A stretch of 64,000 nt of DNA, from positions 57,321-121,320 of the forward strand of contig CAVQEH010000012.1 in NCBI GenBank assembly GCA_963711455.1, written 5' to 3'. Under the pieces are notes generated by a model, which was not told where the DNA came from, did no database searches, and was given only the letters and a program-made list of their open reading frames with translations. Source of the DNA: DATFVA01 sp963711455. Lineage in GTDB: Bacteria > Bacteroidota > Ignavibacteria > Ignavibacteriales > Ignavibacteriaceae. Below, in pieces: positions 9,199 to 19,219 of the stretch. Each line of letters starts with the position of its first letter. Position 1 is the first letter of the stretch. The position numbers and the translations under genes are program-made.

Positions 9199-10554
9199 AT
9201 GGAGTATATTATTTATTTTGCGATAACGATTGGCATTCTTGTCTTTGTACATGAATTCGGTCATTTCGCTGCTGCAAAACTTACCGGTATGCGTGCCGAA
9301 GTATTTGCAATCGGCTTTGGAAAAAGATTATTCGGATGGAACAGGATATCTGGGTTTACTTTCGGTGAACTTCCCAAAGATTTTGACGGACAGGGAAATA
9401 CCGACTATCGCTTATGCCTTTTACCTCTGGGCGGTTATGTTAAAATAGCCGGAATGGTTGACGAAAGTTTTGATACTGAATTTGCGGATAAAGAACCGCA
9501 GCCTTATGAATTCCGCGCCAAATCTACAGGAAGAAAGATTATTGTAATAACTGCCGGCGTTATTATGAATCTCCTGCTTGCGCTGATAATTTTCTGGGGA
9601 GTAAACTATTTCCAGGGGAAACAGGTTATTACCACCACAAAGATTGGCTACATTGCACCGGGAAGTACAATTGATTCCCTTGGTTTTAAAACTGATGATA
9701 AAATACTTGCCATTAACGGAGCACCTGTTCATAATTGGGACCAGGTAAGGACAGATATTTTTGTAAATACACTTGGTCAGGATGTTAATGTTAAATTTAA
9801 AAGAGATAATACCACAGAAAATATTACGATTCCGAGAAAATTAATTCCTGATAACGAAACCGGTCAGAGTTTTTTATTACCGGCAGGTTTTCAACCTGCA
9901 ATTGATGAAGTTACAAATGATTCACCAGCAGAAAAGGCAGGTATAAAAAAGGGGGATATTTTACTCAGTTTAAATGGAGAAAAGATATACAGTCTTCAGC
10001 AAACAATCGGTATTATATCCAGTCATAAAAACACAACTATACCCCTGCTTGTTGAGAGAGGTCAGGATACAGTACAACTTTCGGTTACCCCCGATGAAAA
10101 AGGTTTAATAGGAGTCGGGCTTGTTACAAATCCAAATGCACCGGTAGAATTTCAAACATACGGTTTCTTTGATTCATTCTATTATGGATGGCTGGATATC
10201 GTAAATGTGACAAACCTTACATTTAGCATGGTTGGCAAAGTTATCGGTGGTAAAGTTGCATTTGGAAAAGCTTTTGGAGGACCTGTTAAGATTGCACAGC
10301 TTGCAGCTAAATCGGCGGATACAGGATTTCTTAGCTTCCTGTTTTTCCTTGCGCTGTTAAGCTTAAGCCTTGCAATTATAAATATAATGCCTTTCCCTGT
10401 GCTGGATGGAGGACATCTTGTTATAATTCTTATTGAAGGTGTAATCAAAAAAGAAATTCCCATTAAAGTTAAAGTGGCAATTCAAAACACAGGTTTCGTA
10501 ATTCTACTTTTGCTGATGGCATTTATTATTTATAATGATATAATTAATCTCTGA
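9199..10554 (+). CDS. rseP: RIP site-2 zinc metalloprotease RseP
   Basis: An inner-membrane S2P-type protease that cuts membrane-spanning anti-sigma factors and signal-peptide remnants. The zinc motif HEFGH is at residues 18-22 in the first membrane segment; the third ligand lies in NIMPFPVLDGGH near residue 400. Two PDZ-like segments are visible between the membrane helices, around IGYIAPGSTIDSLGFKTDDK and NDSPAEKAGIKKGDILLSLN. Length is 451 residues. An AGGAG ribosome binding site precedes the ATG. Its natural substrate could include a single-pass anti-sigma factor such as the one encoded at 36025-37581, but this is speculation. Confidence 0.96.
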   Translation: MEYIIYFAITIGILVFVHEFGHFAAAKLTGMRAEVFAIGFGKRLFGWNRISGFTFGELPKDFDGQGNTDYRLCLLPLGGYVKIAGMVDESFDTEFADKEPQPYEFRAKSTGRKIIVITAGVIMNLLLALIIFWGVNYFQGKQVITTTKIGYIAPGSTIDSLGFKTDDKILAINGAPVHNWDQVRTDIFVNTLGQDVNVKFKRDNTTENITIPRKLIPDNETGQSFLLPAGFQPAIDEVTNDSPAEKAGIKKGDILLSLNGEKIYSLQQTIGIISSHKNTTIPLLVERGQDTVQLSVTPDEKGLIGVGLVTNPNAPVEFQTYGFFDSFYYGWLDIVNVTNLTFSMVGKVIGGKVAFGKAFGGPVKIAQLAAKSADTGFLSFLFFLALLSLSLAIINIMPFPVLDGGHLVIILIEGVIKKEIPIKVKVAIQNTGFVILLLLMAFIIYNDIINL

Positions 10555-10572
10555 TAATTTTTAGAGCCAGTA

Positions 10573-10607
10573 TTAAAGCCCGGATTAAATTTTCCGGGTT
10601 TATTATT
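10573..10607 (+). terminator. Rho-independent terminator after rseP
   Basis: CCCGG (10579-10583) pairs with CCGGG (10594-10598), with flanking A and T bases extending the stem and a TTTATTATTTT tail. It lies 20 bases after the rseP stop codon. Confidence 0.65.
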
Positions 10608-10795
10608 TTAAAACTTGGCTTGAAATTTCCACTTTGCATCCCGCTTATCACCCTATAAAACCGGTAATACCAAAGTATAACTGCCTCTTAAACAATAAAG
10701 CTAATTTTAGGTTGTTTAATAATAAAACTTGTTTAGAAAATTGTTTTTTTAGATAAACCAGTTAATTTCCTTTTAGAGACATTACGACTATATTT

Positions 10796-11954
10796 ATGAC
10801 TGAATTTACGCACGACATTAATTTACGTACCAAAGCTTTTGAAATAAATTCAAACACTAAGAAATCTGGCGGAGAGAGAATTTCAAAAATAAGCAGAAAT
10901 AGAGCTTACTGGATTTCGCAATCTTCAGGTTGGGCTGTTTATGCCGCAGCTAATCTTATTGCTTTGTATTCATTTGAAACTTTCACATGGCAGAAAGCGC
11001 TGCTTTTCATTTTCGTCTGCCTGATGGGAATTGCTTCTACGCACTACCTTCGCATAACTGTTAAAAGAAACGGCTGGCTGGAACTTCCCCTTAAAAAAAT
11101 TATTCCGAGAGTGCTTATATCAAGCCTGATAATTGGTATAATTTTATCGGCTATTATTCTTTCCGATAAATCTTACCGGAAGTTTTTATGATGTATCAAA
11201 ATTTAAACCTGCAACTCCTGCAATCTGGATTTTTAATTTCAGCAGCGTAATCTTATTATGGCAGTTGATTTATTTTTCAGTTCACTTTTTCCAGAATTAC
11301 AAAAAAGTTGAAATAGAAGCTCTCATCTGGGAAGCAGCAGTAAAAGATTTTGAATTGAAAACTTTAAAGAGTCAGCTTAATCCCCATTTTATGTTTAATG
11401 CTTTAAACAGTATAAGAGCATTAATTGAAGAAGATCCGGCATCGGCAAAAACAGCAGTTACAAAACTTTCTAACATTCTTCGTTATTCATTAAGAATTGA
11501 AAAGAGTGAAACGGTTACTCTTGCGGATGAGATGCAAACAGTAGTTGATTACCTTGATCTTGAAAAAATTAGATTTGAAGAAAGATTAAATTACTCGTTA
11601 GAAATTGATGAGGTGGCTGCAAAGATTGAAATCCCGCCAATGATGATTCAAACACTTGTTGAAAACGGCATAAAACACGGTATATCCAAAAGAACCGACG
11701 GTGGTAAAATTTCTATTTGTTCATTTATCGAAGATTCAAAACTTCATATCCGGATTTTAAACACCGGTCTTTTCAATGAAGAAGACCTGAAGTATGCAAC
11801 TGGTTTTGGTATACAGAATACCAAGCACAGGTTAAGTTTATTATACGGGGAAACAGGAATCTTTCAAATTAAAAACACAACACAAAATGAAGTGCTTGCA
11901 GAAGTTATTATTCCAACAGGAGGAAAAATAAATGAAAGCTTTAATAGTAGATGA
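10796..11954 (+). pseudogene. LytS-type sensor histidine kinase, interrupted by a +1 frameshift
   Basis: Two frames make up one kinase. The first (10796-11191) encodes an N-terminus with at least three hydrophobic helices and stops at YRKFL. The second is open from before the stop, reading FYDVSKFKPATPAIWIFNF and then the kinase core. That core has the His_kinase domain block LKSQLNPHFMFNALNSIRAL, with the presumed phosphorylated His, and an HATPase part with ETLVENGIKHGIS. Removing one T from the T5 run at 11183-11187 joins them into a normal-looking 385-residue protein. Either a real null or slippage-dependent allele, or a sequence error; if it is an error the gene is a functional kinase. 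The stop overlaps the start of the LytTR regulator gene, so they form a two-component operon. Confidence 0.85.
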
Positions 11955-12651
11955 TGAACGCCTCGCACGTACCGAATTGCGCAGGTTATTAAATCCATTT
12001 AAAGATATAAATGTTGTCGGCGAAGCCGTAAACGCAGAAGATGCAATTTCAAAAATAACGGAACTTAACCCAGAACTTATTTTTCTTGATATCCAGATGC
12101 CCGGCAAAAACGGGTTCGAAATGCTCGAAGAATTAGACAGTGTTCCGACAGTTGTATTTACAACCGCCTACGATGAGTACGCGCTGAAGGCATTTGAGTA
12201 CAATGCCATGGATTACCTTCTTAAACCAATCGAACCCAAACGTCTTGAGGATACTGTTAAAAAGCTTATCGAAAAAAATAAGAAAGAGCAGATTGAAGCA
12301 GGCCAGACGCCGGTACTTACCGAAGACGACCAGGTATTTGTAAAAGACGGTGACAGATGCTGGTTCGTAAAACTTTCTACCGTAAGGTTGTTTGAATCAG
12401 AGGGAAATTATGTAAGACTTTATTTTGATGACAACAAACCTCTAATATTAAGAACTCTTAATTATCTTGATGAAAGACTTGACAATAAAGCTTTTTTCCG
12501 TGCAAACCGTAAGCACATTGTAAATTTAAAATGGATAGACAGCATTGAACCCTGGCTGAATGGTGGACTGTTAGTGAAATTAAAAGGTGGAAATAAAATA
12601 GAAGTCTCAAGAAGACAGGCAATTAAGTTTAAGGATATGCTGAGTCTTTAA
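11932..12651 (+). CDS. LytTR-family response regulator
   Basis: Residues 1-120 form a receiver domain with the acidic pair DD at 7-8, the phosphorylated Asp53 in LIFLDIQMPGKNGF, the Thr/Ala switch in VVFTTAYDEYA and Lys in YLLKPIEP. Residues about 135-239 form the LytTR DNA-binding domain (VFVKDGDRCWFVKLSTVRLF, FFRANRKHIVNLKWID, RRQAIKFKDML). It overlaps the kinase gene by 23 bases, so it is translationally coupled. Target genes are not visible. If the kinase is truly broken, this regulator would be orphaned. Confidence 0.93.
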   Translation: MKALIVDDERLARTELRRLLNPFKDINVVGEAVNAEDAISKITELNPELIFLDIQMPGKNGFEMLEELDSVPTVVFTTAYDEYALKAFEYNAMDYLLKPIEPKRLEDTVKKLIEKNKKEQIEAGQTPVLTEDDQVFVKDGDRCWFVKLSTVRLFESEGNYVRLYFDDNKPLILRTLNYLDERLDNKAFFRANRKHIVNLKWIDSIEPWLNGGLLVKLKGGNKIEVSRRQAIKFKDMLSL

Positions 12652-12939
12652 TTGAAAATTGTTAGTTGATTAGGGAGAATTTAAAATTGCAAGATTTAAA
12701 GATTGCAAGATAGATTAGAACCATTAAAATCTTCAAGTTATCATTCTTTTATTGCTACTTTTTTTCTTTTTTAAAGAACTCCTTCAGAAGTTCAATATCT
12801 GTAATAGAAAAAATCTTTATTTCCCAGAACCCCTTCGCGATTCAACCTATACTAATTTATCTTTTAACCTATATCGTTTTTCCAATTCAATCATTATTTT
12901 TTATCTTCAATTTCAAAATAAAAAATTAAAGGAAATAAA

Positions 12940-14760
12940 TTGAATCCAAATGTGCCGATAATTCCATTAGAAGATTTTTTCCGCAATCCCGAAAAAACAG
13001 CATACCAGCTTTCGCCCGATGGTGAGCACCTTGCTTTTTTGATGCCATGGAAAAACAGGCTTAACGTGTTTATTCAGAAAATTGGTATTGATGAAGTTAA
13101 AAGATTAACCTCAGCAGAAGAAAGAGACGTTGCAGGATATTTCTGGGCTAATAATAACAGGATTGCTTACGTACAGGATAAAGGCGGTGATGAAAATTTC
13201 AGATTGTACGCTGTAAATATCGATAGTTCAAATCAGATGGATCTTACTCCTTTTGAAAAGGTAAAAGTTGAGCTTATAGATGAATTAAAAGATAATGATG
13301 ACGAGCTGCTTATAGCAATGAATAAAAGAGATTCCCGGATATTTGATGTCTACAGGATAAATGTAGGCTCCGGTGAAATGGAAATGATTGCTGAAAATCC
13401 GGGCAACATTACCGGGTGGATAACAGATCACGATGGTAGATTGAGAATAGCCACAACTACCGATGGAGTTAATACGGGAGTTCTATACAGGAAAAATGAA
13501 GATGAGAATTTCAGGTTAATTGTTACCACGAATTTTAAGGAAACTTTAGCTCCCGCTATGTTTGCTTATGATAATAATCTCGTTTATATGATTTCAAATA
13601 TTAACCGCGACAAACTTGCTATTGTTATATATGATATGGAAAATAATAAAGAGCTCGAAGTTATTTATGAGCATCCCGAAGTTGATGTTGCTGATCTGCT
13701 AAGCTCGGATAAAAGAAAATTAATAACAGGAGTATCTTTCGTAACTGATAAACGTCATTATCATTTTTTTGATGAGCAAAGGAAAAAACTTCAAAAGGAA
13801 CTGGAAGTAAAACTTCCCGGTTATGAAGTTGTGGTCGCTCATTCCAACAAAGAAGAAGATAAAATTTTAGTAAGGACATTCAGTGATAAATCAAGAGGTG
13901 CCTATTACTATTATAATTTAAAAAGTGAAGAGTTTTTTAAGCTTACTGATATTAGTCCCTGGTTAGATGAAAATGAAATGGCAGAAATGGAACCAATAGA
14001 ATTTGAATCGCGTGATGGACTAAAATTGCACGGATATCTCACATTGCCCAAAGGAGTTGAACATAAAAAGCTTCCGGTTGTTGTAAATCCTCATGGAGGT
14101 CCATGGTACAGGGATTCGTGGGGATTCAATCCTGAAATCCAGTTTCTTGCGAACAGGGGTTATGCTATTCTGCAGATAAACTTCAGAGGCTCAACCGGTT
14201 ATGGCAGAAAATTCTGGGAGGCAAGTTTTAAGCAATGGGGAAAAAAGATGCAGGATGATGTAAGCGACGGAGCGATGTGGTTAATTAAAAATGGTATCGC
14301 AGATGAAAAGAAAATTGCAATCTACGGTGGCTCGTACGGCGGCTATGCAACATTAGCAGGATTAACTTTCACTCCGGATCTTTATGCTTGCGGAGTTGAT
14401 TATGTTGGTGTATCCAATCTGTTCACATTTATGAAATCAATTCCACCCTACTGGGAACCTTATCTTCAAATGCTTTATGAGATGGTAGGAAATCCTGAAG
14501 AAGATAAAGAGCTCCTCAAATCTTCATCTCCTGTTTTTCATGCAGATAAAATAAAAGCTCCACTGCTGATTGCACAGGGAGCAAACGATCCGCGGGTTGC
14601 AAAATCCGAATCTGACCAGATTGTAGAAGCCTTAAAGAAAAAAAATATTGATGTTCCGTATATAGTTAAAGATAATGAAGGGCATGGTTTCCACAATGAA
14701 GAGAACAGGTTTGAGTTTTACAAAGCGATGGAAACATTTCTTGCGAAGCATTTGGGCTGA
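12940..14760 (+). CDS. S9-family (prolyl oligopeptidase-like) serine peptidase
   Basis: The first 330 residues look like a beta-propeller of short repeats (AYQLSPDGEHLAFLMPW, AGYFWANNNRIAYVQDKGGD). The rest is an alpha/beta-hydrolase domain with oxyanion region VVVNPHGGPWYRDSWGFNPE, nucleophile Ser465 in YGGSYGGYA, Asp in AQGANDPRVAKSE and His in NEGHGFHNEENR. This order is that of acylaminoacyl-peptidase or dipeptidyl-peptidase type S9 enzymes that clip short peptides. No signal peptide is present, so it is likely cytosolic. Start is TTG at 12940 with AAAGGAAAT upstream; no ATG fits near the conserved N-terminus. It stands alone, with 288 bases of AT-rich non-coding sequence before it. Confidence 0.9.
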   Translation: MNPNVPIIPLEDFFRNPEKTAYQLSPDGEHLAFLMPWKNRLNVFIQKIGIDEVKRLTSAEERDVAGYFWANNNRIAYVQDKGGDENFRLYAVNIDSSNQMDLTPFEKVKVELIDELKDNDDELLIAMNKRDSRIFDVYRINVGSGEMEMIAENPGNITGWITDHDGRLRIATTTDGVNTGVLYRKNEDENFRLIVTTNFKETLAPAMFAYDNNLVYMISNINRDKLAIVIYDMENNKELEVIYEHPEVDVADLLSSDKRKLITGVSFVTDKRHYHFFDEQRKKLQKELEVKLPGYEVVVAHSNKEEDKILVRTFSDKSRGAYYYYNLKSEEFFKLTDISPWLDENEMAEMEPIEFESRDGLKLHGYLTLPKGVEHKKLPVVVNPHGGPWYRDSWGFNPEIQFLANRGYAILQINFRGSTGYGRKFWEASFKQWGKKMQDDVSDGAMWLIKNGIADEKKIAIYGGSYGGYATLAGLTFTPDLYACGVDYVGVSNLFTFMKSIPPYWEPYLQMLYEMVGNPEEDKELLKSSSPVFHADKIKAPLLIAQGANDPRVAKSESDQIVEALKKKNIDVPYIVKDNEGHGFHNEENRFEFYKAMETFLAKHLG

Positions 14761-14780
14761 TGCAGTTACAAGGAATTTCC

Positions 14781-16145
14781 TTATAGTAAATCTTTAAAAC
14801 TCTTTCCCGTCTTCTGATGGTATAAATCATATGCGAGCAGAAGAAAGAATACCATATATTCTGTAAACAGCACGGGAAAGTATTCATGCCATACTTTTCC
14901 GAGAGGTGAAAAGTTTGAGAGATTAATTGTAAAAAGTAAACTTAGTACAGAATAAAAAAATGTAAATGGATTAACTGCCGCAATCCATCCAAGATACCAG
15001 GGATAAAGAACAGGAGAAAAAATTATAACTGCGAGCAGCACCCCGAAAACACCTTTTACAAAATCCTTATAATATCTTGCAATAAATACAATTGAAATCA
15101 GGAGAAGTATTCCGCAAATTATTCTGGCTATATCGTGATCGGGAATAAATGCTGTTAACAGGTAATAAACAGAAGCATTAAACTCCCATCTGTTTACATA
15201 GTTCATTAAGGCATCTGTTACAGATAAGCTGCTGTTTATGAAAGGGAAATAGAAAAGGATCGAAGTAACCAGGAAAATCAAAATGAAATAAAGAAATTTT
15301 TGAATCCTGAATTTCTTTACAAGAAGAGGAATAATAAACATCGGATAAAGTTTGGTCAGAAAAGCAAAAGTAAAAGTTAAACCCGAAGCAGGAATATTCT
15401 CATTTTCTAAAAAATACAGAAAGAGAACCAGGAACATAATTCCCACAACATCGATATGTGCATTAACAAAATACTCCATCAGGGGCAGCGGGAGCCAGGC
15501 GTAGAGAACTATAAAATTAATATTTTTCTTCTTCAAATAAAGAAGCTTGACCAGAAAAATCATCGTTATGATTTCGCAGAGAAGATAAATCAGTTTTAAC
15601 CCGGTCATGCTATTCCCCGTTATCGAATAAGACAAAAGAAAAACCAACTGTGCAACAGGCGGATAAATTGTGGGAATATCCTTGTAAGTAATCTTTTTAT
15701 AGACATCATCTCTTAGTCCTTTTAACATTTCGGAACCCGGGGAATATTGATAAGGATTAAATCCGTTGTATATGACTTTTCCTTCCCAGATATACCTGTA
15801 AGCATCGGGAGAAGTTGAAGGATCTGTTGGAATTAAAGTAAGCCTGAATAAAATCCCAAATAAAATTATTAATACAGGAACATTAAACTTTGAAGTCTCC
15901 GATTTATCTTTAGAAAAAACCTTTGTCAAAAAAGATGTTGAGTTCCCCGCAGCCGGATCTGAAATTTTAATAAGATAAAATGCAAACAGGAAAATGATGA
16001 AGGCTTCAAAATAAATAAACATGTAAAGCCCGGTATTTCCTTTACCATTATTTAAATCGAAAAAAATGTAAAATGCTTCTGTTAAAATGCCGGCAGCTAT
16101 CAGCAGCCCAAATGATTTCCGGTTATTTAATTTAAAGAGATGCAA
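14781..16145 (-). CDS. GT-C fold polyprenol-phosphate-mannose-type mannosyltransferase, integral membrane
   Basis: A 454-residue protein made of roughly ten hydrophobic helices. The first extracytoplasmic loop carries the acidic signature PSTSPDAYRYIWEGKVIYNG followed by FNPYQYSP, typical of GT87/PIG-M-like glycosyltransferases that use a lipid-linked sugar donor. Later blocks (FVNAHIDVVGIMFLVLF, FLTKLYPMFIIPLL, SPVLYPWYLGWI) fit the same group. It probably adds a sugar to an extracytoplasmic acceptor; donor and acceptor are unknown. It begins 16 bases after the stop of the receptor-like gene, so the two form an operon. It converges with the S9 peptidase gene, with only 20 bases between stops. 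Confidence 0.75.
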   Translation of the reverse strand: MHLFKLNNRKSFGLLIAAGILTEAFYIFFDLNNGKGNTGLYMFIYFEAFIIFLFAFYLIKISDPAAGNSTSFLTKVFSKDKSETSKFNVPVLIILFGILFRLTLIPTDPSTSPDAYRYIWEGKVIYNGFNPYQYSPGSEMLKGLRDDVYKKITYKDIPTIYPPVAQLVFLLSYSITGNSMTGLKLIYLLCEIITMIFLVKLLYLKKKNINFIVLYAWLPLPLMEYFVNAHIDVVGIMFLVLFLYFLENENIPASGLTFTFAFLTKLYPMFIIPLLVKKFRIQKFLYFILIFLVTSILFYFPFINSSLSVTDALMNYVNRWEFNASVYYLLTAFIPDHDIARIICGILLLISIVFIARYYKDFVKGVFGVLLAVIIFSPVLYPWYLGWIAAVNPFTFFYSVLSLLFTINLSNFSPLGKVWHEYFPVLFTEYMVFFLLLAYDLYHQKTGKSFKDLL

Positions 16146-16161
16146 ATTGAATGCGGATTAG

Positions 16162-18096
16162 TTAATTAAACAATTCCCAGGCAACACCGAACCTGATTCC
16201 TCTTCTGAACATCGGGTAATAGGGAACAATATAGTAAGTTTCATCAAAAAGATTTTCCCATGTAAAATACGCAATAGCAGCTTTCTGAATTTCTCCCATA
16301 AGCGTAAAATCGACAGTGGTGAACTGTCCGGCAAGATCATTTTCGGTCCCCGAATAAAAAACTCTCTGCCTTGAATTGTAGTTGAGGGCAAACCCTGTCT
16401 TCAGGTTCAGGTTATCATTAAAGAAATAACCATCCAGATAAATTCCGCCGGTTAATTTTAATTTGGGTGAAGCAATGGTTATATCAGGCAAACGGCCAAA
16501 GGATTTATGTTTTGAAAGATCATAATATGCCGTTGCTTCAAGAAGAATCTTCCACACTTTAAAACTAAAATTACCTCCGATCTGCGTTGTGCCTAGGTCA
16601 AGATAATATTCTTCACCCGGTGTAAAAAGTGAGGGATTTACATAAAGATAACTTGAGCTTCTGTTAATAAAATCAGCGCTGAGATTTAAATTATCAATAC
16701 TAAGTTTTGCGGATAGCTCAATAGTACTAACATTATCACTTAAGTTAATTGATTTATAAATTGAATAACCACCATATAGTTTTAAGTAATCAAGAAGATT
16801 TAATGAAATGTCAGCACCCAAACCATGGTATACCTTAGATGTACCATTGCTTACATTTTGAATCTTATAATAAACAGAAGGGACAATGCTACTATCAATC
16901 AGATTCAAACTAAGAACAGGAGCCAGTGTAAAATAGCTTGTATTAAAATCTAAATTTGAACTTGGTATATAAAGCTTTGAATTCGTTTTTTCATATTGAG
17001 CAATCACTTTGAGATCTGCAAAAGCAAGGTTAAAGTTCTGTCTTAATAAAGCACCTACAGTTTTATTTTTATCCCTTTGAGGATAATTTAGAGCATCTGC
17101 ACGATTATTTAATTCACTTTTATCAAATCTGTAATAGATACTTAAATCAGTCTTAGAATTCGGAATGGGGTTAGCAAATAATCGCAGCCCTGCATTATCC
17201 TGCAGGATATTCATCCTTCTGAACCCATAATAAACGGGGGCGCGCAGTTCATCATAAAGAAGTAGGTCAATATTTGATGTAACCTGTTTTATGCTGTCAA
17301 CATTAACTCCTCCGTTCAGGCCGGCATTATAATCGTTATATCCATAAGATGCTATTATATTTACATCATCGGATAAAAGATATTTTAAATGCGCTTCTCC
17401 CTGCCAGATGCTGAAATCGCTGTTCGAATAAGTGCTGTCTACTTTCCTATTTGATATATCAATAGTAAAAGTAAAATCCTTAAAGATAATTGCATTAAAA
17501 ACCGCATCGATAAATGCTTCTCCCGAAGGACCTTCGTAATATTTTATTCTTGTATAAGGTTTTAAAGAATAAATGTCCCTTTTAATAAAATTCACACTAA
17601 TGGGATTATTAAGTGGCCCATAAAAAAATCCTCTTGGTGAAGGAATGACTTCAATAGAATCAATCATTTCAGAAGGCATTAAGTTCAAATTGAAATATCC
17701 TGATACCCTGTTATTTGTGTAGATCCCGTTTTCCAAATAGCTTACATCGTTGGTGCCGTATAAAATAAGTTCATTCGGATGGCCAACAAAACCATAATTC
17801 CGGAGAAAGCTAACAGCAAAATGTTCAAACAAATCCCCGGTATACCTGTAGTTAAGGAAATCTATTTCCTTCCTGTCAATGAATGTACTGGCAGAATAAA
17901 AAGGTCGTTGGTAGATGGGAATTACGGTATCTGGTTTTACGATTTCTTTTTGTGTGCTCAACAGCCCTGTGGTATCTGCAGTTACTGAATCTACTACACC
18001 CGCTTTTGTTGTATCGGAATAAACCGAATCTTTTACCTGCGGGTAAATGATACCGGCAGAAACAATAAACAAAAGAAGAGCAAACTTATTATTCAT
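16162..18096 (-). CDS. TonB-dependent receptor-like outer-membrane barrel with plug domain
   Basis: A signal peptide (MNNKFALLLFIVSAGIIYPQ) is followed by a linker and then a plug-like segment of about residues 70-170: FLRNYGFVGHPNELILYGTN, GIYTNNRVSGYFNLNLMPSE, IDSIEVIPSPRGFFYG. From there on the chain shows many amphipathic strands. It ends FRRGIRFGVAWELFN, fitting a barrel closing near the C-terminus. At 644 residues it is at the short end for TonB receptors. I see no obvious TonB box, so uptake by TonB energy is uncertain; a large substrate-specific porin is the alternative. It is cotranscribed with the mannosyltransferase-like gene, hinting at glycan handling. Confidence 0.72.
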   Translation of the reverse strand: MNNKFALLLFIVSAGIIYPQVKDSVYSDTTKAGVVDSVTADTTGLLSTQKEIVKPDTVIPIYQRPFYSASTFIDRKEIDFLNYRYTGDLFEHFAVSFLRNYGFVGHPNELILYGTNDVSYLENGIYTNNRVSGYFNLNLMPSEMIDSIEVIPSPRGFFYGPLNNPISVNFIKRDIYSLKPYTRIKYYEGPSGEAFIDAVFNAIIFKDFTFTIDISNRKVDSTYSNSDFSIWQGEAHLKYLLSDDVNIIASYGYNDYNAGLNGGVNVDSIKQVTSNIDLLLYDELRAPVYYGFRRMNILQDNAGLRLFANPIPNSKTDLSIYYRFDKSELNNRADALNYPQRDKNKTVGALLRQNFNLAFADLKVIAQYEKTNSKLYIPSSNLDFNTSYFTLAPVLSLNLIDSSIVPSVYYKIQNVSNGTSKVYHGLGADISLNLLDYLKLYGGYSIYKSINLSDNVSTIELSAKLSIDNLNLSADFINRSSSYLYVNPSLFTPGEEYYLDLGTTQIGGNFSFKVWKILLEATAYYDLSKHKSFGRLPDITIASPKLKLTGGIYLDGYFFNDNLNLKTGFALNYNSRQRVFYSGTENDLAGQFTTVDFTLMGEIQKAAIAYFTWENLFDETYYIVPYYPMFRRGIRFGVAWELFN

Positions 18097-18184
18097 CTGG
18101 CAGAACTGAACTCTTTTAAATTAGATAGCTGAAAAAATAAATAAATAAGAACTAAGCCACAAAGCATTATAAGAGGGGTCAGAA

Positions 18185-18222
18185 GCCCCGGAGAATATTT
18201 TTTAAAAACGGGGCCATTCTAT
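18185..18222 (+). repeat. Inverted repeat in the HU gene leader
   Basis: GCCCCG (18185-18190) and CGGGGC (18209-18214) can pair around an 18-base AT-rich loop, followed by ATTCTATTTTTG. It lies about 80 bases upstream of the HU start, between divergent genes. It could be a weak terminator or a leader hairpin; the large loop makes either call weak. Confidence 0.35.
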
Positions 18223-18292
18223 TTTTGTTTAGAAATAAAAATTTATAAATTTCGCACTGAGTTATTCATTTATAAAAAAGAGAGGACCCATT

Positions 18293-18589
18293 ATGGCAAA
18301 TTCTAAACCAATGACCAAAGGTCAGATACTTGATCATCTTTCAAAGAAAACCGGAACCACAAAAAAATTAGCCGGAGAATTTCTTGATGAGTTAGTTTCA
18401 TTATCATATAAGGAAGCAAAAAAAGCTTTTACAATTCCGGGATTAGGCAAGTTGGTGGTTGTTGACAGAAAGAAAAGAATGGGAAGAAATCCTGCTACTG
18501 GCGAAACAATGGTAATACCTGCAAAGAGAGTTCTGAAATTCAGAATCGCAAAGCAGGCAAAAGACGCCGTAGTTCCTCCAAAAAAATAA
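18293..18589 (+). CDS. HU/IHF-family DNA-binding protein
   Basis: A 98-residue basic nucleoid protein that bends DNA. The helical dimerisation part is residues 7-45 (TKGQILDHLSKKTGTTKKLA). The beta arm contains GLGKLVVVDRKKRMGRNPATG, with the Arg-Asn-Pro tip motif RNPATGE that intercalates at DNA kinks, then VLKFRIAKQAKDAV. The short N-terminal extension and the lysine-proline tail are minor variations. GAGAGGA precedes the ATG as a ribosome binding site. It is a single-gene transcript bounded by a terminator. Confidence 0.95.
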   Translation: MANSKPMTKGQILDHLSKKTGTTKKLAGEFLDELVSLSYKEAKKAFTIPGLGKLVVVDRKKRMGRNPATGETMVIPAKRVLKFRIAKQAKDAVVPPKK

Positions 18590-18605
18590 TCTTAATCTTG
18601 TATGA

Positions 18606-18642
18606 AAGAGGCTGTCTTTTAGGGCAGCCTTTTTTCTTTTAA
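18606..18642 (+). terminator. Rho-independent terminator after HU gene
   Basis: An AGGCTGTC arm and a GGCAGCCT arm around a short T-rich loop are followed by TTTTTTCTTTT. It lies about 20 bases after the stop codon. Confidence 0.85.
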
Positions 18643-18735
18643 AGATAAAATTAAATATTTACGTTTGCTATTTTACTTTTGGTTACTTTTGAATTTTTGC
18701 TAATTTGAAACCCGTTAAATTAAAGAGATTAAATT

Positions 18736-19194
18736 ATGGCTTATCTGATTTTCAAACTCATTCATATTTTTGCTGTAATATTTTTTGTGGGGAATATTGT
18801 AATTGGAGTTTCGTGGAAGAATCACGGTGATAGCAGCGGTGACCCAAAGATTATTGCAAGCACAATTAAAGGAATAATTAAAGCGGACAGACTTTTTACA
18901 ATGCCTGCTGTTGCTTTTTTAATTCTCGCGGGATTTGGTGCTATGGGAATAGGTTACATTCCGTTTGAAACAGGATGGATTATGTGGGGCTTTATAATGA
19001 TTTTAATTTCCGCAGCAGCTTTTATGGCGAAGGTTGTTCCCGTACAAAAAAAATTATTAAAGATTGCGGAAGCTGATCCCTTTGATAAACAGCTTTACGA
19101 TGCAGCATCTAAAGAATGGAATATATGGGGAAGCATTGCAACTATTGCCCCAATTATTGCTGTGATTTTAATGGTGCTGAAGATACCCGCATAA
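18736..19194 (+). CDS. DUF2269-like integral membrane protein
   Basis: A 152-residue protein with four hydrophobic helices. The first helix carries LIFKLIHIFAVIFFVGNIV, including the His in a KLIHI context that is characteristic of the DUF2269/CopD-like membrane group and may bind heme or metal. Further blocks are IIKADRLFTMPAVAFLILAG and EWNIWGSIATIAPIIAVIL. Function is unknown. It has its own upstream region of about 90 bases after the HU terminator and is followed by a strong terminator, so it is monocistronic. Confidence 0.75.
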   Translation: MAYLIFKLIHIFAVIFFVGNIVIGVSWKNHGDSSGDPKIIASTIKGIIKADRLFTMPAVAFLILAGFGAMGIGYIPFETGWIMWGFIMILISAAAFMAKVVPVQKKLLKIAEADPFDKQLYDAASKEWNIWGSIATIAPIIAVILMVLKIPA

Positions 19195-19219
19195 ATCTTT
19201 CCTAAAAAATAATTTTTTT

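Noticed and set aside
12752..12943. 63-codon frame between the LytTR gene and the S9 peptidase gene
   Set aside because: Composition is that of random AT-rich DNA, with no start signal and no family; the gap is taken as the S9 gene's leader.
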